A DNA stretch of 64,000 bases from contig CAJZIX010000002.1 of assembly GCA_916049765.1 (NCBI GenBank), positions 32,210 to 96,209 of the forward strand, written 5' to 3'. The notes beneath the pieces are model-generated. The model ran no database searches, had not been told where the DNA came from, and worked only from the letters and a program-made list of their open reading frames with translations. Shown here piece by piece: positions 10,812 to 20,408 of this stretch (positions are counted from its first letter, which is position 1; every line of letters begins with the position of its first letter). This DNA comes from an uncultured bacterium (GTDB lineage Bacteria > Patescibacteriota > Gracilibacteria > Absconditabacterales > Absconditicoccaceae). The translations under genes and the position numbers were made by a program.

Positions 10812-12272
10812 TTAAAGTTCATTGACGACTTCTTTCAAAAGGGAGATCAAAACAGATTTCTTTTTGTCTGTTTCATCTGAAAGTCGTGTTTTATCTTTTT
10901 CAGAACTAGGACTTGAATGGATATCTCCAAAATCAAAGGCTTCTACGAGGAGCTGAGCTAACTCACCTCTCGTAATCGCTTGAGTTGAGGATCATCATTC
11001 AGGATTGAGAATTTTAATTCCAGCAGCTTTGGCAACAAGTGAATAAGCTTCTCACTTCGTAAGCAGAGCATAAGGTAGAAACAGATCTCCCGATGATTCA
11101 TGACGAAGTAGAGAAGTTCCGATCTTATGATCAAGCAAATATTCCAAATGGGGAGCATAGGCTGCAAAATAGGTGACATCAGTAATGGTATTTAGGTGAT
11201 AAAAATTTTTGATAACAAGTGCTTTTTGCTCTTGAGCAAGCATACTATTCGCAATCATAATGATTCCGTCTGCACGGAGCGTATCATTATCAGGGTAGAA
11301 ATTGCCATTTCTTCCAGCTACTACCCCAAGCTGTGCAAGTTTGGTGATTGCATCCTGATAGTTATGATTGGAAATATCCCTAAATACGTTATTGGTTTTG
11401 TTTTTCTCCAATTGGAAAACTGCTACAAGCATTCCGGCCATTTCAGATTTTGTTAAAACTGACTTAGTTGAGTCTATTAGTTTTATCTTCTCTTTTTGAC
11501 CAAGATGAGGATAAAGTGTGAAGATGTTGTTAAGGATCAACTGTGCTTGAAGTGGAGTAATGGTATGATCTCGGATCATTTCAACTCTTTCAAGAAATCA
11601 GAGCTGTTTGGCAGTATTGAGCTTTTTGCTGAGAAGGGGGTCATTTGTTTGTAATGCTAGGGACTGCATATCAGTAAGTCCTTTCGTACTTCAAAGGTCA
11701 TATCCATGCTTATATCTGTAGATATCGATTATAACTCTAACAAAATCACTACAACGAACATGGTTGAGTGGATGATATTTACCTTCTTCTCAGTTTACAA
11801 TCCCAATACTTGCGAGGATTTCAATGCTTTCTTTTTGAGGATCTCTTCAAATATCTTCAAAAACTGGCAAAAAATCTGATTCGCTCTCTGGGAAGTTCAT
11901 ACGGATAATTGGTTGGGTATCGTTCTTGGTTATGGATTTAGATACTGCTTCTTTAGCAGGAAAGTGAATCCCTGTTTGAGTTCAGTTTTCTGTTTCTTCT
12001 TTAGTTTTTACTTTCGAAGGCGTTTCCATTCCCTCTTGCATAAACGCTACCAAATTATTCCATACTTGTTTTACTCCAAAGGCGACATGGTTCTCAATCT
12101 GGTCATGAAGGGCTTCAGGGGCATTGGTTTTTGTTGCTTTCTCTTGCTCAGAAGTTTTAGTTCCTTGCATATCAAAAGCTAATACGGAGGTAAGCGTATA
12201 GCCTCCGATAACAAATACAACGAGTGCTTTCCATAATCCCCCTCATCCAGTTGACTTTCTGAGGTGTGTCAT
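10812..12272 (-). CDS. SLH-domain surface protein
   Basis: The 486-residue protein begins with a membrane or signal segment (WKALVVFVIGGYTLTSVLAF, about residues 14-33) and a polar linker, then carries S-layer homology repeats. The clearest ones are FEDI...ESIEILASIGIVNGEEGKYHP (about 135-165) and FRDISNHNYQDAITKLAQLG with FYPDNDTLRADGIIM (about 290-335); a third, weaker copy begins at TDVTYFAAYAPHLEYL, followed by a last fragment ending TRGELAQLLVEAF. SLH repeats attach proteins to cell-wall polymers, so this is likely part of the outer surface. A good promoter lies about 190 bases upstream. Many TGA glycines occur, including GEEG and the doubled glycine near 10992. Confidence 0.85.
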
Positions 12273-12457
12273 TTTGTCTTTTTAACGAATAAATGGTTGT
12301 GTTGTAGAACCCATTTTTCATCATTAAGACAAATCTTACTATAAGGTCAGATTTTTTTCTCTTCGAAGAAGCTTCTTGGAGAAACACTATCAAAAATCTG
12401 AATCTTCCTTGTAAGAATGGAGTGTCTCTGTATCACTATCACTACATTGACAGTAAT

Positions 12458-12485
12458 ATTATATATTAAAAATAAAATATGTCAA
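12458..12485 (-). promoter_or_regulatory. Sigma-70-type promoter for the SLH gene
   Basis: On the minus strand a perfect -35 box TTGACA (12485-12480) and a perfect -10 box TATAAT (12463-12458) are separated by 16 bases. The predicted start site near 12450 leaves an untranslated leader of about 180 bases before the SLH protein's ATG. The leader contains two copies of the over-represented AAAAATCTGA motif in opposite orientations (12347-12356 and 12392-12401). Confidence 0.65.
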
Positions 12486-12528
12486 CTTTTTGAGAAGATT
12501 TTTTTAGAAGAAAAAAGAGGATTAAATA

Positions 12529-13245
12529 TTAGGAGGAGAGAAGCGGAATTTTTTCCCATTTTTTGATTTTCCAATCAGGAAAGTATTTTTTGAGAAAGAG
12601 TTTTCTATGAATCGGACAGATGCCATACTGTTCAATTGCCTGATAGTGGGCTTTTGTTCCATAGCCTTTATGTTGTTCAAAAGAGTAGTGAGGATAGCTC
12701 TTCGCAAGCTCATACATCTCATGATCTCTTCCAACTTTAGCAAGAAGAGAAGCGATGCTGATCTCAGCTAGACGATCATCGCCATGAACAACCGTTTTTG
12801 TCATTATTCCTAATGCTTTTCAAAGTCAAAAATCTGACTTTCCATCCAAGACCAGAAGAATTTTTTCATGATGTTCAATTTCTCGGGTTTGAAAGAGCAA
12901 TTTGAGATCTTCAAGGCTTCCTTTCCTTTTGGCTTTACTTTCCAAGAGAGTATGAAAAAGCTGATATAGCCCTTTGCAGATCGCAAAAAAGATCGCTTTA
13001 GTTACCCCATATTCGTCAATAAATTCTGCTTCCACACTGGCAATACAGGCAACTAATTTTCCTTCTGAAATGAGTGTTTCAATCTGCTCAAAAGCAGCTT
13101 CCCTCTGATGTTCTGAAAGCTTTTTGCTATCTCTGAAAAGTGAAAAAGTCTTGAGTTCTTTGTGAGAAAGTTTGCTTATAACAAGACCGATATAGAGCGG
13201 TCAAGCAAGAGGTCCCCTTCCTGCCTCATCAAAGTAGATTTCCAT
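12529..13245 (-). CDS. rnhB: Ribonuclease HII
   Basis: RNase HII removes RNA from RNA-DNA hybrids and single ribonucleotides from DNA. The N-terminus has the family signature DEAGRGPLAGP (residues 6-16) with the first catalytic acidic residues, a later conserved Asp occurs in LLVLDGKSDF, and the C-terminal part has ASLLAKVGRDHEM and YGTKAHYQAIEQYGICPIHRK. At 238 residues it is somewhat longer than common RNase HII (about 200), with a Lys-rich insertion around LESKAKRKGSLEDLK. The start at 13243-13245 lies 2 bases after the tsaD stop, so both are in one operon. Confidence 0.93.
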
Positions 13246-13247
13246 TG

Positions 13248-14285
13248 CTAGTTCTTTCTTTTTGTTAAAAGTCCAACGACTCCGATCATTGCGCCATTAT
13301 CAGTAGAGTAGAGTTTCTTTGCAGGGGAAAAGAATTTGCATGCAGGTAATTTTTTACTGACAAGCTCCTGAGTTACTTCAATCAATCTCGTATTTGCAGA
13401 AACTCCCCCTGCAACAGCGAGGCTCTTCGCTCCAAAAGTTTGTCCTGCTTGAATTAGTTTCTTACTTAGCACTTCTACGACAGCCTCTTGAAAATCATAG
13501 GCAATATCACAGATAAGCTGATCGGTCAGAGAAATTCAGTTTTTTTCTAATTTTTCTAAAAGGAAAGAAACCTGACTTTTCATTCCAGAAAAACTAAATT
13601 CAAATTTATCATGATTGAGGAAGATTCTCTTGAATTGAATCAAAGGGTTTGGTCTACCAAGAGTAGCTTTTTGAGAGATTCGGAGACCTCATGGATAAGG
13701 CCCTCAGAGCATTCTAGAGACCTTATCAAAACACTCACCTCCTGCATCATCAAGTGTTCGTCCGATTTTTCTAATCCTAAAGCCAGCTAAAGAAAAAGAA
13801 GTATATTCTGAAAAAGAGTCAGGAGTATCTTCTTTCTCTTCAGTGATCAGATAGATGTCGTTATGTCACCCTGAAACGGTAAGAACGACGAGTGGGAGTT
13901 CTAAATCTTCTAGCTTCCTTTCTAGTAAAATAGAAAAAATATGTCCAGAAATATGATGAACTGCTACGACCTCTTTTTCAAAAAAAGCTCCTAATTCATA
14001 GGCAACCGTTTTCCCCACGACAAGGGATCAAGGAAGTCCAGGCTGAGTCGTCACAGAGATAAAGTCCACTTTTTTGATCTCCTCAAATCCTATCGTTTGC
14101 AAAAGTGCGATAATCTTTTCACTATGCAGTCTTGAAGCGAGCTCTGGTACTACACCTCAGAACTTTTGATGTTCTTGAATTTGTGAATAGGCCAGAATTT
14201 TTTCTATTTCAAAAGTTCCTTGTTCATCATTTACAATGGCAAGGGAAGTATCGTCACAGCTGGTTTCTATGGCTAAGGTTTTCAT
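13248..14285 (-). CDS. tsaD: tRNA N6-threonylcarbamoyladenosine synthase subunit TsaD
   Basis: TsaD transfers the threonylcarbamoyl group to A37 of tRNAs that read ANN codons. The 345-residue length fits. The N-terminus MKTLAIETSCDDTSLA carries the ATP-binding start of the ASKHA fold, VAVHHISGH (about 108-115) gives the metal-binding H-x-x-x-H, and VSGGHNDIYL and AVAGGVSANTRL are conserved nucleotide-binding loops. Six or more TGA codons are in frame, several on conserved glycines such as GGLR and FSFSG. The partner enzyme TsaC, which makes the threonylcarbamoyl-AMP, is encoded in this same window at 21029. It abuts rnhB. Confidence 0.95.
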
Positions 14286-14443
14286 ATATTGAGCGAAGAT
14301 AAAACACTGAGAAGTATAGTGTTCTGAAACCAAAAATCCAGTCTACAAAAAAATAATTTGCAAAAGTGTGAGGAGTAACCAATGTTATAAAAAATAAGAG
14401 GAGTTTTATAAGGTATCAAGTGTAAAATTTTATAAAAGAAAAA

Positions 14444-14466
14444 ACTGACCTTATGGATCAGCTTTT
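14444..14466 (-). terminator. Probable terminator after small membrane protein gene
   Basis: On the minus strand CTGATCC, a short loop and GGTCAG form an imperfect stem followed by six T residues. It lies 20 bases past the stop at 14487. The 200-base gap between this gene and tsaD holds no other clear gene. Confidence 0.5.
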
Positions 14467-14486
14467 TATCTGATTATCTAGAGATA

Positions 14487-14900
14487 TTAAAGTCTAGAGG
14501 GGCTAGGATTGTCTAGATCATAATAGAGATTCCCATTAAACTCATTCATTTTTTGAGATTCTATAATAACATTACCTAATCCAGTGATGCGAGAAATGAT
14601 CTTCCCCATATAAGTGAAAACTGCAGTTGGAGTATACTTTTCTGCCCCCTGAAGGTTCATGAATTTTAGTAGAGTAGGGGAGATAAAAAGAATCATTACT
14701 GTGAAAAATAATCCTAAAATCATATATCTAATACTACTCCAAGCGGCTTTAATTTCTTTATCATCTCCTTTTGAAAAAATGAAAAGAAAAATCGCTCTAA
14801 AAAAAGCGTAAATACATCCTCAACAAATGATAAGAACTATTGCTCCAAGAATATAAAGTACAATTTCTTCAAATCCTCCTTGCTGGTAAATATCAGGCAT
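14487..14900 (-). CDS. Two-helix membrane protein, possibly a secretion pilin relative
   Basis: The 137-residue product has two strongly hydrophobic segments, IVLYILGAIVLIICGGCIYAFF (about residues 13-34) and YMILGLFFTVMILFISPTLL (about 59-78), separated by a charged loop (FSKGDDKEIKAAW). This spacing, with an acidic/basic GDDKEIKAA loop between the helices, resembles the two-helix region of the type IV secretion pilin-like proteins encoded at 19.3-20.3 kb and 22.7 kb, but there is no signal peptide and the order of parts differs. The C-terminus is polar. Its start lies 50 bases after the rpsP stop on the same strand. Confidence 0.65.
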
Positions 14901-14950
14901 TTTTTATTTTTTAGTGAGTAAAGAAAAAATCCTTGCGGATTTTCTCATAA

Positions 14951-15247
14951 TTATTTATCAGCGTTCTTTGGTAATCTTTTTGTGTCCTTTATTTCAAAGA
15001 ATTTCTGGAAAAGTTTGTCATTCGTTTCTTTGAAAAGGAGTTTTGCAGCTCTTTCAGACATCTGAGAACCTTTTGAAACCCATTCCTTGATAGCCTCAAC
15101 ATTAGCTTCAAGTTTATGATGAAGAGGGTCGTAAGATCCAAGAACTTCTTTATACCCAAATTTAGCTGGTTTAGTATGTTCAGTCAAAACGATTCTGTAA
15201 AAAGGTCTTTTCGATCTTCCGTGTCTTGACAATCTAATTGTTAACAT
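14951..15247 (-). CDS. rpsP: 30S ribosomal protein S16
   Basis: S16 binds 16S rRNA early in small-subunit assembly. The 98-residue sequence begins with the invariant N-terminus MLTIRLSRHGRSKRPFYRIV and contains LGSYDP (about 37-42) and ANVEAIKEWVSKGSQ, all typical of S16, with the usual lysine-rich C-terminal tail. No TGA is needed here. It follows rpmG on the same strand with a 43-base gap, suggesting a ribosomal operon that may continue into the small membrane protein. Confidence 0.97.
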   Translation of the reverse strand: MLTIRLSRHGRSKRPFYRIVLTEHTKPAKFGYKEVLGSYDPLHHKLEANVEAIKEWVSKGSQMSERAAKLLFKETNDKLFQKFFEIKDTKRLPKNADK

Positions 15248-15290
15248 GCTGGAAATGCAATAAAAATTTAAAAAATGAAAAACTTGATGT

Positions 15291-15467
15291 TTACTTTAAT
15301 TTTTCCTTTGAAGTGTGTTCAGTATGTTTTTTACAATGCTTGCAGTATTTTGTCTGAGCAAGCTTTGGAGTTGTAGCCTTATTGATGCTTGTAAAGTAGT
15401 TAGTAGCTTTACATTCACTACATACCATTGCAACAGTAATAACTCCTCCTTTTTTCTTAGCGGCCAT
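15291..15467 (-). CDS. rpmG: 50S ribosomal protein L33
   Basis: This short gene encodes 58 residues beginning MAAKKKGGVITVAMVCSECK and containing two CxxC pairs (CSEC and CKHC) that bind one structural zinc ion, plus NYFTSINKATTPKLAQTKYC, matching zinc-binding L33 of the large subunit. The ATG is at 15465-15467 and the TAA at 15291-15293. Its start lies just past tRNA-derived sequence at 15.53-15.77 kb. Confidence 0.93.
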   Translation of the reverse strand: MAAKKKGGVITVAMVCSECKATNYFTSINKATTPKLAQTKYCKHCKKHTEHTSKEKLK

Positions 15468-15526
15468 AATAATGTACTCGATAAATAAAAGATATTTGAA
15501 TGACGTTTTGAGATGATCATAATAAT

Positions 15527-15576
15527 TGGCACTAGGTAGACTCGAACCACTCCCGCAGTCTTGCGGGACGCTCTAA
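15527..15576 (-). repeat. Partial tRNA copy with inserted palindromic hairpin
   Basis: This stretch repeats the 3' half of the neighbouring tRNA(CAU) exactly (15527-15550), and with 6 flanking bases forms a 30-base direct repeat of 15592-15621. Where the intact tRNA has its anticodon arm, the copy carries the perfect palindrome TCCCGCAGTCTTGCGGGA (15551-15568), then rejoins tRNA D-arm sequence (15569-15576). It cannot form a tRNA. A second copy of the palindrome sits in a partial tRNA-His at 20857-20874. This looks like the scar of a small element that targets tRNA genes. Confidence 0.75.
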
Positions 15577-15597
15577 TCATCCATTTTACTTAATAAT

Positions 15598-15671
15598 TGG
15601 CACTAGGTAGACTCGAACCACCGACCTCGCCCTTATGAGAGGCGCGCTCTAACCTGCTGAGCTATAGTGCC
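15598..15671 (-). tRNA. tRNA with CAU anticodon (Ile2 or elongator Met)
   Basis: The minus strand folds as a standard cloverleaf: acceptor stem GGCACTA with TAGTGCC, D arm AGCTC...GAGC, anticodon stem CGCCT with GGGCG around loop CTCATAA, and T arm GGTGG-TTCGAGT-CTACC. The anticodon is CAU. The TATAGCTCAG start and GAGGTCGGTGGTTCGAGTC block resemble tRNA-Ile2, whose C34 is changed to lysidine, more than elongator Met, but the sequence alone does not settle this. No CCA end is encoded. Confidence 0.85.
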
Positions 15672-15685
15672 ATAATTTAGCAATC

Positions 15686-15771
15686 GGTGAGGGAGGGATT
15701 CGAACCCTCGAGGCGATCTCTCGCCTGACTCGTTAGCAGTGAGCTGATTTCGACCACTCATCCACCTCACC
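15686..15771 (-). tRNA. tRNA-Ser (GCU)
   Basis: The 86-base sequence has acceptor stem GGTGAGG with CCTCACC, anticodon loop CTGCTAA (anticodon GCU), a long variable arm typical of class II tRNAs (AGGCGAGAGATCGCCT region), and T arm GAGGG-TTCGAAT-CCCTC. It reads AGC and AGU serine codons. One A-C mismatch closes the anticodon stem. No CCA end is encoded. Confidence 0.85.
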
Positions 15772-15873
15772 AAAACCGTGCTGATCTCCTATATAGTGAA
15801 TTGGATTTGAATTTCAAGGAAAAAACATTACATTGAGTCTAAAATCAGTTTTCTTTATTTTTTTAGCAAGAGG

Positions 15874-16440
15874 ATGAGTGAAATAGCGTGAGGTATTGAA
15901 GATTTTTGACCACTAAGAAGTGATGTCAATCAGGTTTCAGAAGAGGCAGTGCAACGTATTCAATCACAGTCAAAACAAGCAAAACAGATCGCCCAGCAGA
16001 TCAAAAAAGACAAAGCAATTAACTATCATCTTGCTCAGTTTTTAAGTTTTTTGATGAAAGAGATCCAGAATGAAGAACTCATCAAAGCAATCACAGATAC
16101 TTTTTTTAAGACAACAAATCCAAAAGATCAGATTACCTACCTGAGAAAGGACATTAATACCTATGTTGTAGTCTGATTTTTTCTCCCATTTTTTCAAAAA
16201 GAAGCAGAGCAAGCGAAGATTCTCCCACTTTATGGAAAACTAGGATATGAAGAGGCAAATCAATCACTCAAAAACTATGTTACTTACCTGAAAAGACTCT
16301 CTGAGCAATATCATGATAATGTTCCTATTGATCAAAATGCACTTCTTACTCTCATTATCATTATCGCAAAAGAGCGACTTAAATCGTGAAAAAATAGTAA
16401 TCAAGAGCTTTTGAAAAAAGAAATTTTACAATTACTCTAG
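15874..16440 (+). CDS. Hypothetical cytosolic protein, unknown family
   Basis: The frame encodes 188 residues from the ATG at 15874 to TAG at 16438-16440. Residues 1-60 are polar and Gln/Lys-rich (IQSQSKQAKQIAQQIKKDK); the rest is mixed helical with one hydrophobic patch around NTYVVVGFFLPFF that is too short for a confident membrane segment. Three or more TGA glycines occur early (ATA GCG TGA; TTT TTG ACC region). I do not recognise the family. Its last 9 bases overlap the end of the convergent hisS gene, so the two share their 3' ends. Confidence 0.65.
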
Positions 16441-17760
16441 GAGAGAGATATTTTTTTCTTCTCAGGTTTGCATATTCTTTATTTTATAGGTACCAGCTTC
16501 TTTTTCTCCTTGTCCGTAAATGACAACATAAGGAATTCCTTTTTTGTCGGCATAGGCAAATTGTTTCCCAAGTTTTTCTGCTGTTGGAAAAATCTCAAAA
16601 GTCTGATTTTTTTCAGCGAATGTTCCTGCAAGTTTCAGAATTGCTTCAAAATTCTCCTCAAAATGGAGAAATAAATAGTCTGCAACAGTCTGCTTTTTTT
16701 CTTCTTTGAGCTCAAAAATCTTTCCGAGCAGTCTACTAATCCCGATACTTCCTCCAACTCCGCAATAATCGCTTCTTTTAGGATCAATATAGCCCGTTAA
16801 ATTCGCATATCTTCCCCCTCCACAGATTGAACCAAGCTTTTCATCATTTTTTAATACCGCTTCAAAAATTGTCCCAGTATAATAGTCCAAACCTCTGATG
16901 ATTTGCAAATCAATTTTCCATTCAAAATCAAGGTGCATTGCTTCTTTAAGCTGTTTCAAAAACGTAAGGACAGTTCTCAATTCTTCTACTCCCTCTTTGA
17001 AAGCTTCTGAATCTGCAAAGCCTAAAATCTGATCGCAATCTTCAATCTTCTCTGACTGAAAAGAGATAAACTTCAGAATTTTTTCGCTATTTTCTGCTGA
17101 GATATTGAGGTCTTCTCTGAGCGTTGCGATAAAGTTTTCTGTTCCAATCTTCTTATATTTATCAATAAGGGTTGAAATCTGTTGCATTTGTTCCTCATCT
17201 TGACTGACTTCTGCGAGAAATGCTTTGACGAGCTTCTTATTATTGATATGAAAAACGGCAGTGTCTTGGAGTTCACAGCTTTTCAGGATCTTATTTAGCG
17301 TAGAACCGAGCGTTGCGATGATCTCTGCATCATAGTAGAAATAGTCTTTTTCTCCCTTCCAAATCACATCAATATCACACTGGAAAAACTCTCTATATCT
17401 TCCTTTTTGAGCTCTTTCTCCTCTCCAAACCGGCTGAATCTGATACCTTTTGAAAGGAAAGGTCAGCTGATGCTCCCAATCTAGCGTATATCTCGCAAAT
17501 GGTACGGTGAGATCAAAATGTAATCCATATTCTTTCAAATCTTGTGCTCCCTGAGCGATTCCGTAGAGTCCAAAAATCTGTTTTCAGGTTTCTTCTCCAT
17601 TTTTTGAGAGAAGCACATCATTCCTCTCTACAGCAGGCGTATGAATATGAGTATATCAAAACTGTTGATAGCTCTGCTCAATGGTTTCTTTGAGCTGATC
17701 AAAAATTAACTGCTGACTAGGACTATATTCGGGAAATCCACTAGGACGAAGCTCTGCCAT
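16432..17760 (-). CDS. hisS: Histidyl-tRNA synthetase
   Basis: The enzyme attaches histidine to tRNA-His. The 442-residue protein has the class II core: motif 1 region near the N-terminus (HIHTPAVERNDVL), motif 2 RGERAQKGRYREFFQ at about residues 113-127, the histidine-specific RGLDYYTGTIFE at about 289-300, and motif 3 GVGGSIGISRLLG with a final anticodon-binding domain ending near KKGIPYVVIYG. Length is normal. The ATG at 17758-17760 gives MAELRPSGFPEYSP, a typical start. Glycines in GEETGKQIFG are TGA. Its cognate tRNA lies at 20502 in the same window. The 340 bases upstream hold a structured region. Confidence 0.95.
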
Positions 17761-17898
17761 TTGATGAAGAAAAAAATAAATCTGATTCTTTTTTAGGGAT
17801 ATGAAATGAAAATGCAAGGAAGAGGCTAAAAATAAAAAAGAATCTTTGCTTGACTCTCCTCTTTAGATTTTTAAAAGGAAAGTACTGATGACGAGATA

Positions 17899-17941
17899 AA
17901 AGCCTCTCAAAGGAACCGAAATGCTTCGGATAGAGGGCTTT
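17899..17941. ncRNA. Structured intergenic region, possible RNA element
   Basis: The 341-base gap between hisS and the secreted protein gene has no open frame. Within it AAAGCCTCT (17899-17907) pairs with AGAGGGCTTT (17932-17941, one bulged G), enclosing a second perfect stem CCGAA (17916-17920) and TTCGG (17925-17929) with loop ATGC. The nested stems could be part of the hisS leader on the minus strand or of an RNA on the plus strand. No T-box, riboswitch or known RNA consensus was recognised. Confidence 0.35.
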
Positions 17942-18101
17942 AGAGAACCTAGAGGAGGTGAAAAATTCCTTATTTGATGTGGAGTATTTCGTCTTTCTTC
18001 CTTAGAAGGGTTCTTCGAAATCATTAGCACTAGAGCATCATCTTTTTTAACTGCAAAAAAAAGACAAAAACTCTGAATTTTTATACTTTTATTTTCTCAA
18101 C

Positions 18102-19067
18102 ATGAGCAAAAAAAACCTAACGGTTCTGTTCCTGCTTCTCTCAGGAGTGATCGCAGTCTTGGCCTATGCAGGAGGTAAACAGTCAAATTGGCTTTCTGAC
18201 AGCCAAATTAATTTCGCAAAAGATAACCTCTCCACTGATAGGGGAAACAAACTTGAAGCACAGCTTCGAGATGCTGTTATCAATGGATTGACGACTCGAG
18301 CTCAAAATCATGAAAAAAGACTTCAAGCTTTTGCTCAAAGTACAGGATATCCAAACTTAACTCCGGAGCAGACGAGTTTTTCAGATTTGCTCTCTACAAA
18401 ACACAGTAATCAACTCACCGCAGATATGCGAAATGGCTTGCTTACCAGGCTAACCTATGCGGTTACTAATCATGAAATGAGGTTGAGAGCCTTAGAAAAG
18501 CCAACAGCTACTCCAACAAAAGTAGATGGTAAATGTGGAACTGAAGCAGCAACCTGTTTAGCAGGAACGGTAAAATGAGATAATGGAAAAACGGCTTGTG
18601 GAACCACGAGAACATGGAACTGTGAAGGAAGTAATGGTTGAGAGACTGCATATAACTGTCCTTTCCAAAATCCGGCATGTGAGAATTATTCTTGTAAGGG
18701 AACCTATACTTGAACTAATTGGTATCGAGAATGAAAAAAGAATTATAATGTAAGATGTTTCGATTGATTCTCAGAAGATGCCTCTGCATGTAGTGGAATG
18801 CGTCCGACTGGCTTGTGGTGAATTGTAGATCCGACTTCAAGTCGTGGACGTTCTCACTACTGTGAGATTCAGAAAGGTGGTTCTGAACAAAGAAAGCCAA
18901 AATACTGTTATTATGAGTGTAGTATAGAGACACCATGATTTCAGACTAGTAGGGACACTTATTGTACCAAAGTATATCATGAAAAAAGTTGTTCATCACT
19001 AAGTGAATCAGCTTGTAAGGCACAGAAGGGTTGTAGATGGGAGAAAGATTTTGTGATAAGATGATAG
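18102..19067 (+). CDS. Secreted cysteine-rich protein, unknown function
   Basis: The 321-residue product has a clear signal peptide (MSKKNLTVLFLLLSGVIAVLAYA, cleavage likely after AYA). Residues about 25-135 are polar and helical, including two similar stretches ending RAQNHEKRLQAF and YAVTNHEMRLRAL about 60 residues apart, which suggests an internal duplication. From about residue 145 the protein is rich in Cys, Gly, Trp and Tyr (about 18 cysteines in 175 residues), consistent with disulfide-linked repeats exposed outside the cell. More than ten TGA glycines lie in this part. I do not recognise a family. A strong terminator follows directly. Confidence 0.75.
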
Positions 19068-19072
19068 TATTT

Positions 19073-19106
19073 AAAAAATCTAACCAATTACGGTTAGATT
19101 TTTTTA
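19073..19106 (+). terminator. Strong intrinsic terminator
   Basis: AAAAAATCTAACC (19073-19085) pairs with GGTTAGATTTTTT (19092-19104) around a 6-base loop, continuing into a T run. It lies 5 bases after the stop of the secreted cysteine-rich protein and works equally well in both directions. Confidence 0.85.
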
Positions 19107-19120
19107 ATGTTGAAAAAATA

Positions 19121-19263
19121 AAAAAACCCAGAAGTAAATCTGACTTCTGGGGGTTGTGTTTTTTTGGCATTACATACAGGTTGTTTGTTTAGGTTATAGC
19201 TACTATATGGAATGTATAATGGACCACACAATATACGTATAATAAAATGGCATTAAAAGTCAA
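19121..19263 (-). ncRNA. Possible small RNA transcription unit
   Basis: On the minus strand a promoter-like pair, TTGACT (19263-19258) and TATACG (19241-19236, 16-base spacing), is followed about 85 bases later by a strong terminator: CCCAGAAGT (19151-19143) pairing with ACTTCTGGG (19135-19127) and six T residues. The interval would give an RNA of about 110 bases without a convincing reading frame, just downstream of the pilin gene at 19287. The terminator could instead simply serve the pilin operon. The loop contains AAATCTGA. Confidence 0.35.
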
Positions 19264-19286
19264 GAGAATTTTGTAAATAATTTTTT

Positions 19287-19793
19287 CTAAGATGAGCTGA
19301 GGCTTCACTGAATTGGGTTTTGATAAAGCCAGAAGAGTAAGGAAACAATCAGCCGTGCCAATCCCATCACAATGATTGCAATTGCAATCCCCTTCAAGAT
19401 TTCTTTGACTTTTGTATATTGCTTGTCTCCATCTCAGGTCATCATTCCGTAGAAGCTATAGATCAGCAAGCAAAGTGCAATTAAACTCACAAAACTGAGA
19501 GCATAATTCAGAATTTTTTTGATATAGTAAAAAGCTTTTTGAGGTCCGTGATAATCCGGTTGGTCAAGGTTAAATACGGACATAAGCCTATTTAACAGGC
19601 TTTCATCAGGGGTTACGGCATCATCTTTGATAAGTTTTCCATAATCAGTATCTGTGGTTTTCCCAATACTTCCTCCCTCATAGTAGAAAGAGTTTTCTTG
19701 GTTTCCTAGACTATTCTGAGCAAAACTAACTCCTATCACACCAAGTCAGCTTAGTAAGGTCAGTCCAAAGAGGAGAAAAAATTTTTTCATCAT
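19287..19793 (-). CDS. Type IV secretion pilin-like protein
   Basis: The 168-residue protein has a signal peptide (MMKKFFLLFGLTLLSGLGVIGVSFAQ), an acidic soluble segment of about 65 residues, and two C-terminal membrane helices (YALSFVSLIALCLLIYSFYGMMT and GIAIAIVMGLARLIVSLLFWLY) linked by a charged loop GDGDKQYTKVKEILK. Signal peptide plus two helices around a Gly-Asp-Lys-rich loop is the architecture of VirB2/TrbC-like pilins, common in CPR genomes as type IV secretion pilins. The helix-loop-helix closely parallels the upstream gene, 20 bases away, so the two look like a tandem duplication. The stop is TAG at 19287-19289. Confidence 0.78.
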
Positions 19794-19813
19794 TTCTGCT
19801 AAAAAATATAAAA

Positions 19814-20311
19814 TTATACTGATCCTTTCGTAATCGTATTTAGAAGCCAGAAGATAAAGCTAACAATCAACCAACTTATTCCGATTCCGATAATCCCAAT
19901 CGTAATGCTTTTGAGGGTTGATTTTCCTGCTTGATACTTTTTATCATCTCCAGCTGCGGTAGTCATTTGAATTCCCGCATAGATCAGCACGATCAATGCG
20001 AAAACACTTGCCAAACCTAAAGCATAGTTGATGATTCTATGAACGAGGTTGATGGTTTTTTTCGTGGCATCTCCTTGAGTTTCTATTTTTTCGTTACTTT
20101 CCAGTAAGTTATCTATTTTATTATCACTTTCTGCAGAATGAATGATATCATGAGTCCCCTCACGAATTGCATTATCTTCTGGTGGGATAATAATTTGCTC
20201 AGAATCATTGGTAAGAATAGGATCTCTTTTGTCGCTAATAGAGGGCAAAGCAAAGGTTGCATTGAGCAAACATAATCCTCCTAAGATCAAAAATCAGATT
20301 TTTTTTCACAT
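19814..20311 (-). CDS. Type IV secretion pilin-like protein (paralogue)
   Basis: The 165-residue product starts at an ATG followed directly by a TGA glycine (MGKKIGFLILGGLCLLNATFA, a signal peptide). It then has an acidic segment and two membrane helices (YALGLASVFALIVLIYAGIQMTT and ITIGIIGIGISWLIVSFIFWLL) joined by AAGDDKKYQAGKSTLKS. That loop is the hallmark of the CPR type IV secretion pilin family, in which small-residue helices polymerise into a surface fibre. It shares architecture with the gene downstream and with the gene at 22746. A VirD4-like ATPase is encoded at 61281, so some secretion parts are present in this region of the genome. Confidence 0.82.
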
Positions 20312-20408
20312 GAAGTTTTGCTATGAAAAAGATATAAATCACTCTCAAGTATACCTATCTCATCTAAAAAAAGCAAATTTTATCTTATTTTCTGAAGCCG
20401 GTTAATTC

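Noticed and set aside
15949..16176. Start of the hypothetical gene at 15949
   Set aside because: The frame extends upstream through TGA glycines to an ATG at 15874, so 15949 is internal.
17870..18000. T-box leader for hisS
   Set aside because: The T-box consensus (AGNGUGG-type bulge sequence) and the specifier stem could not be found.
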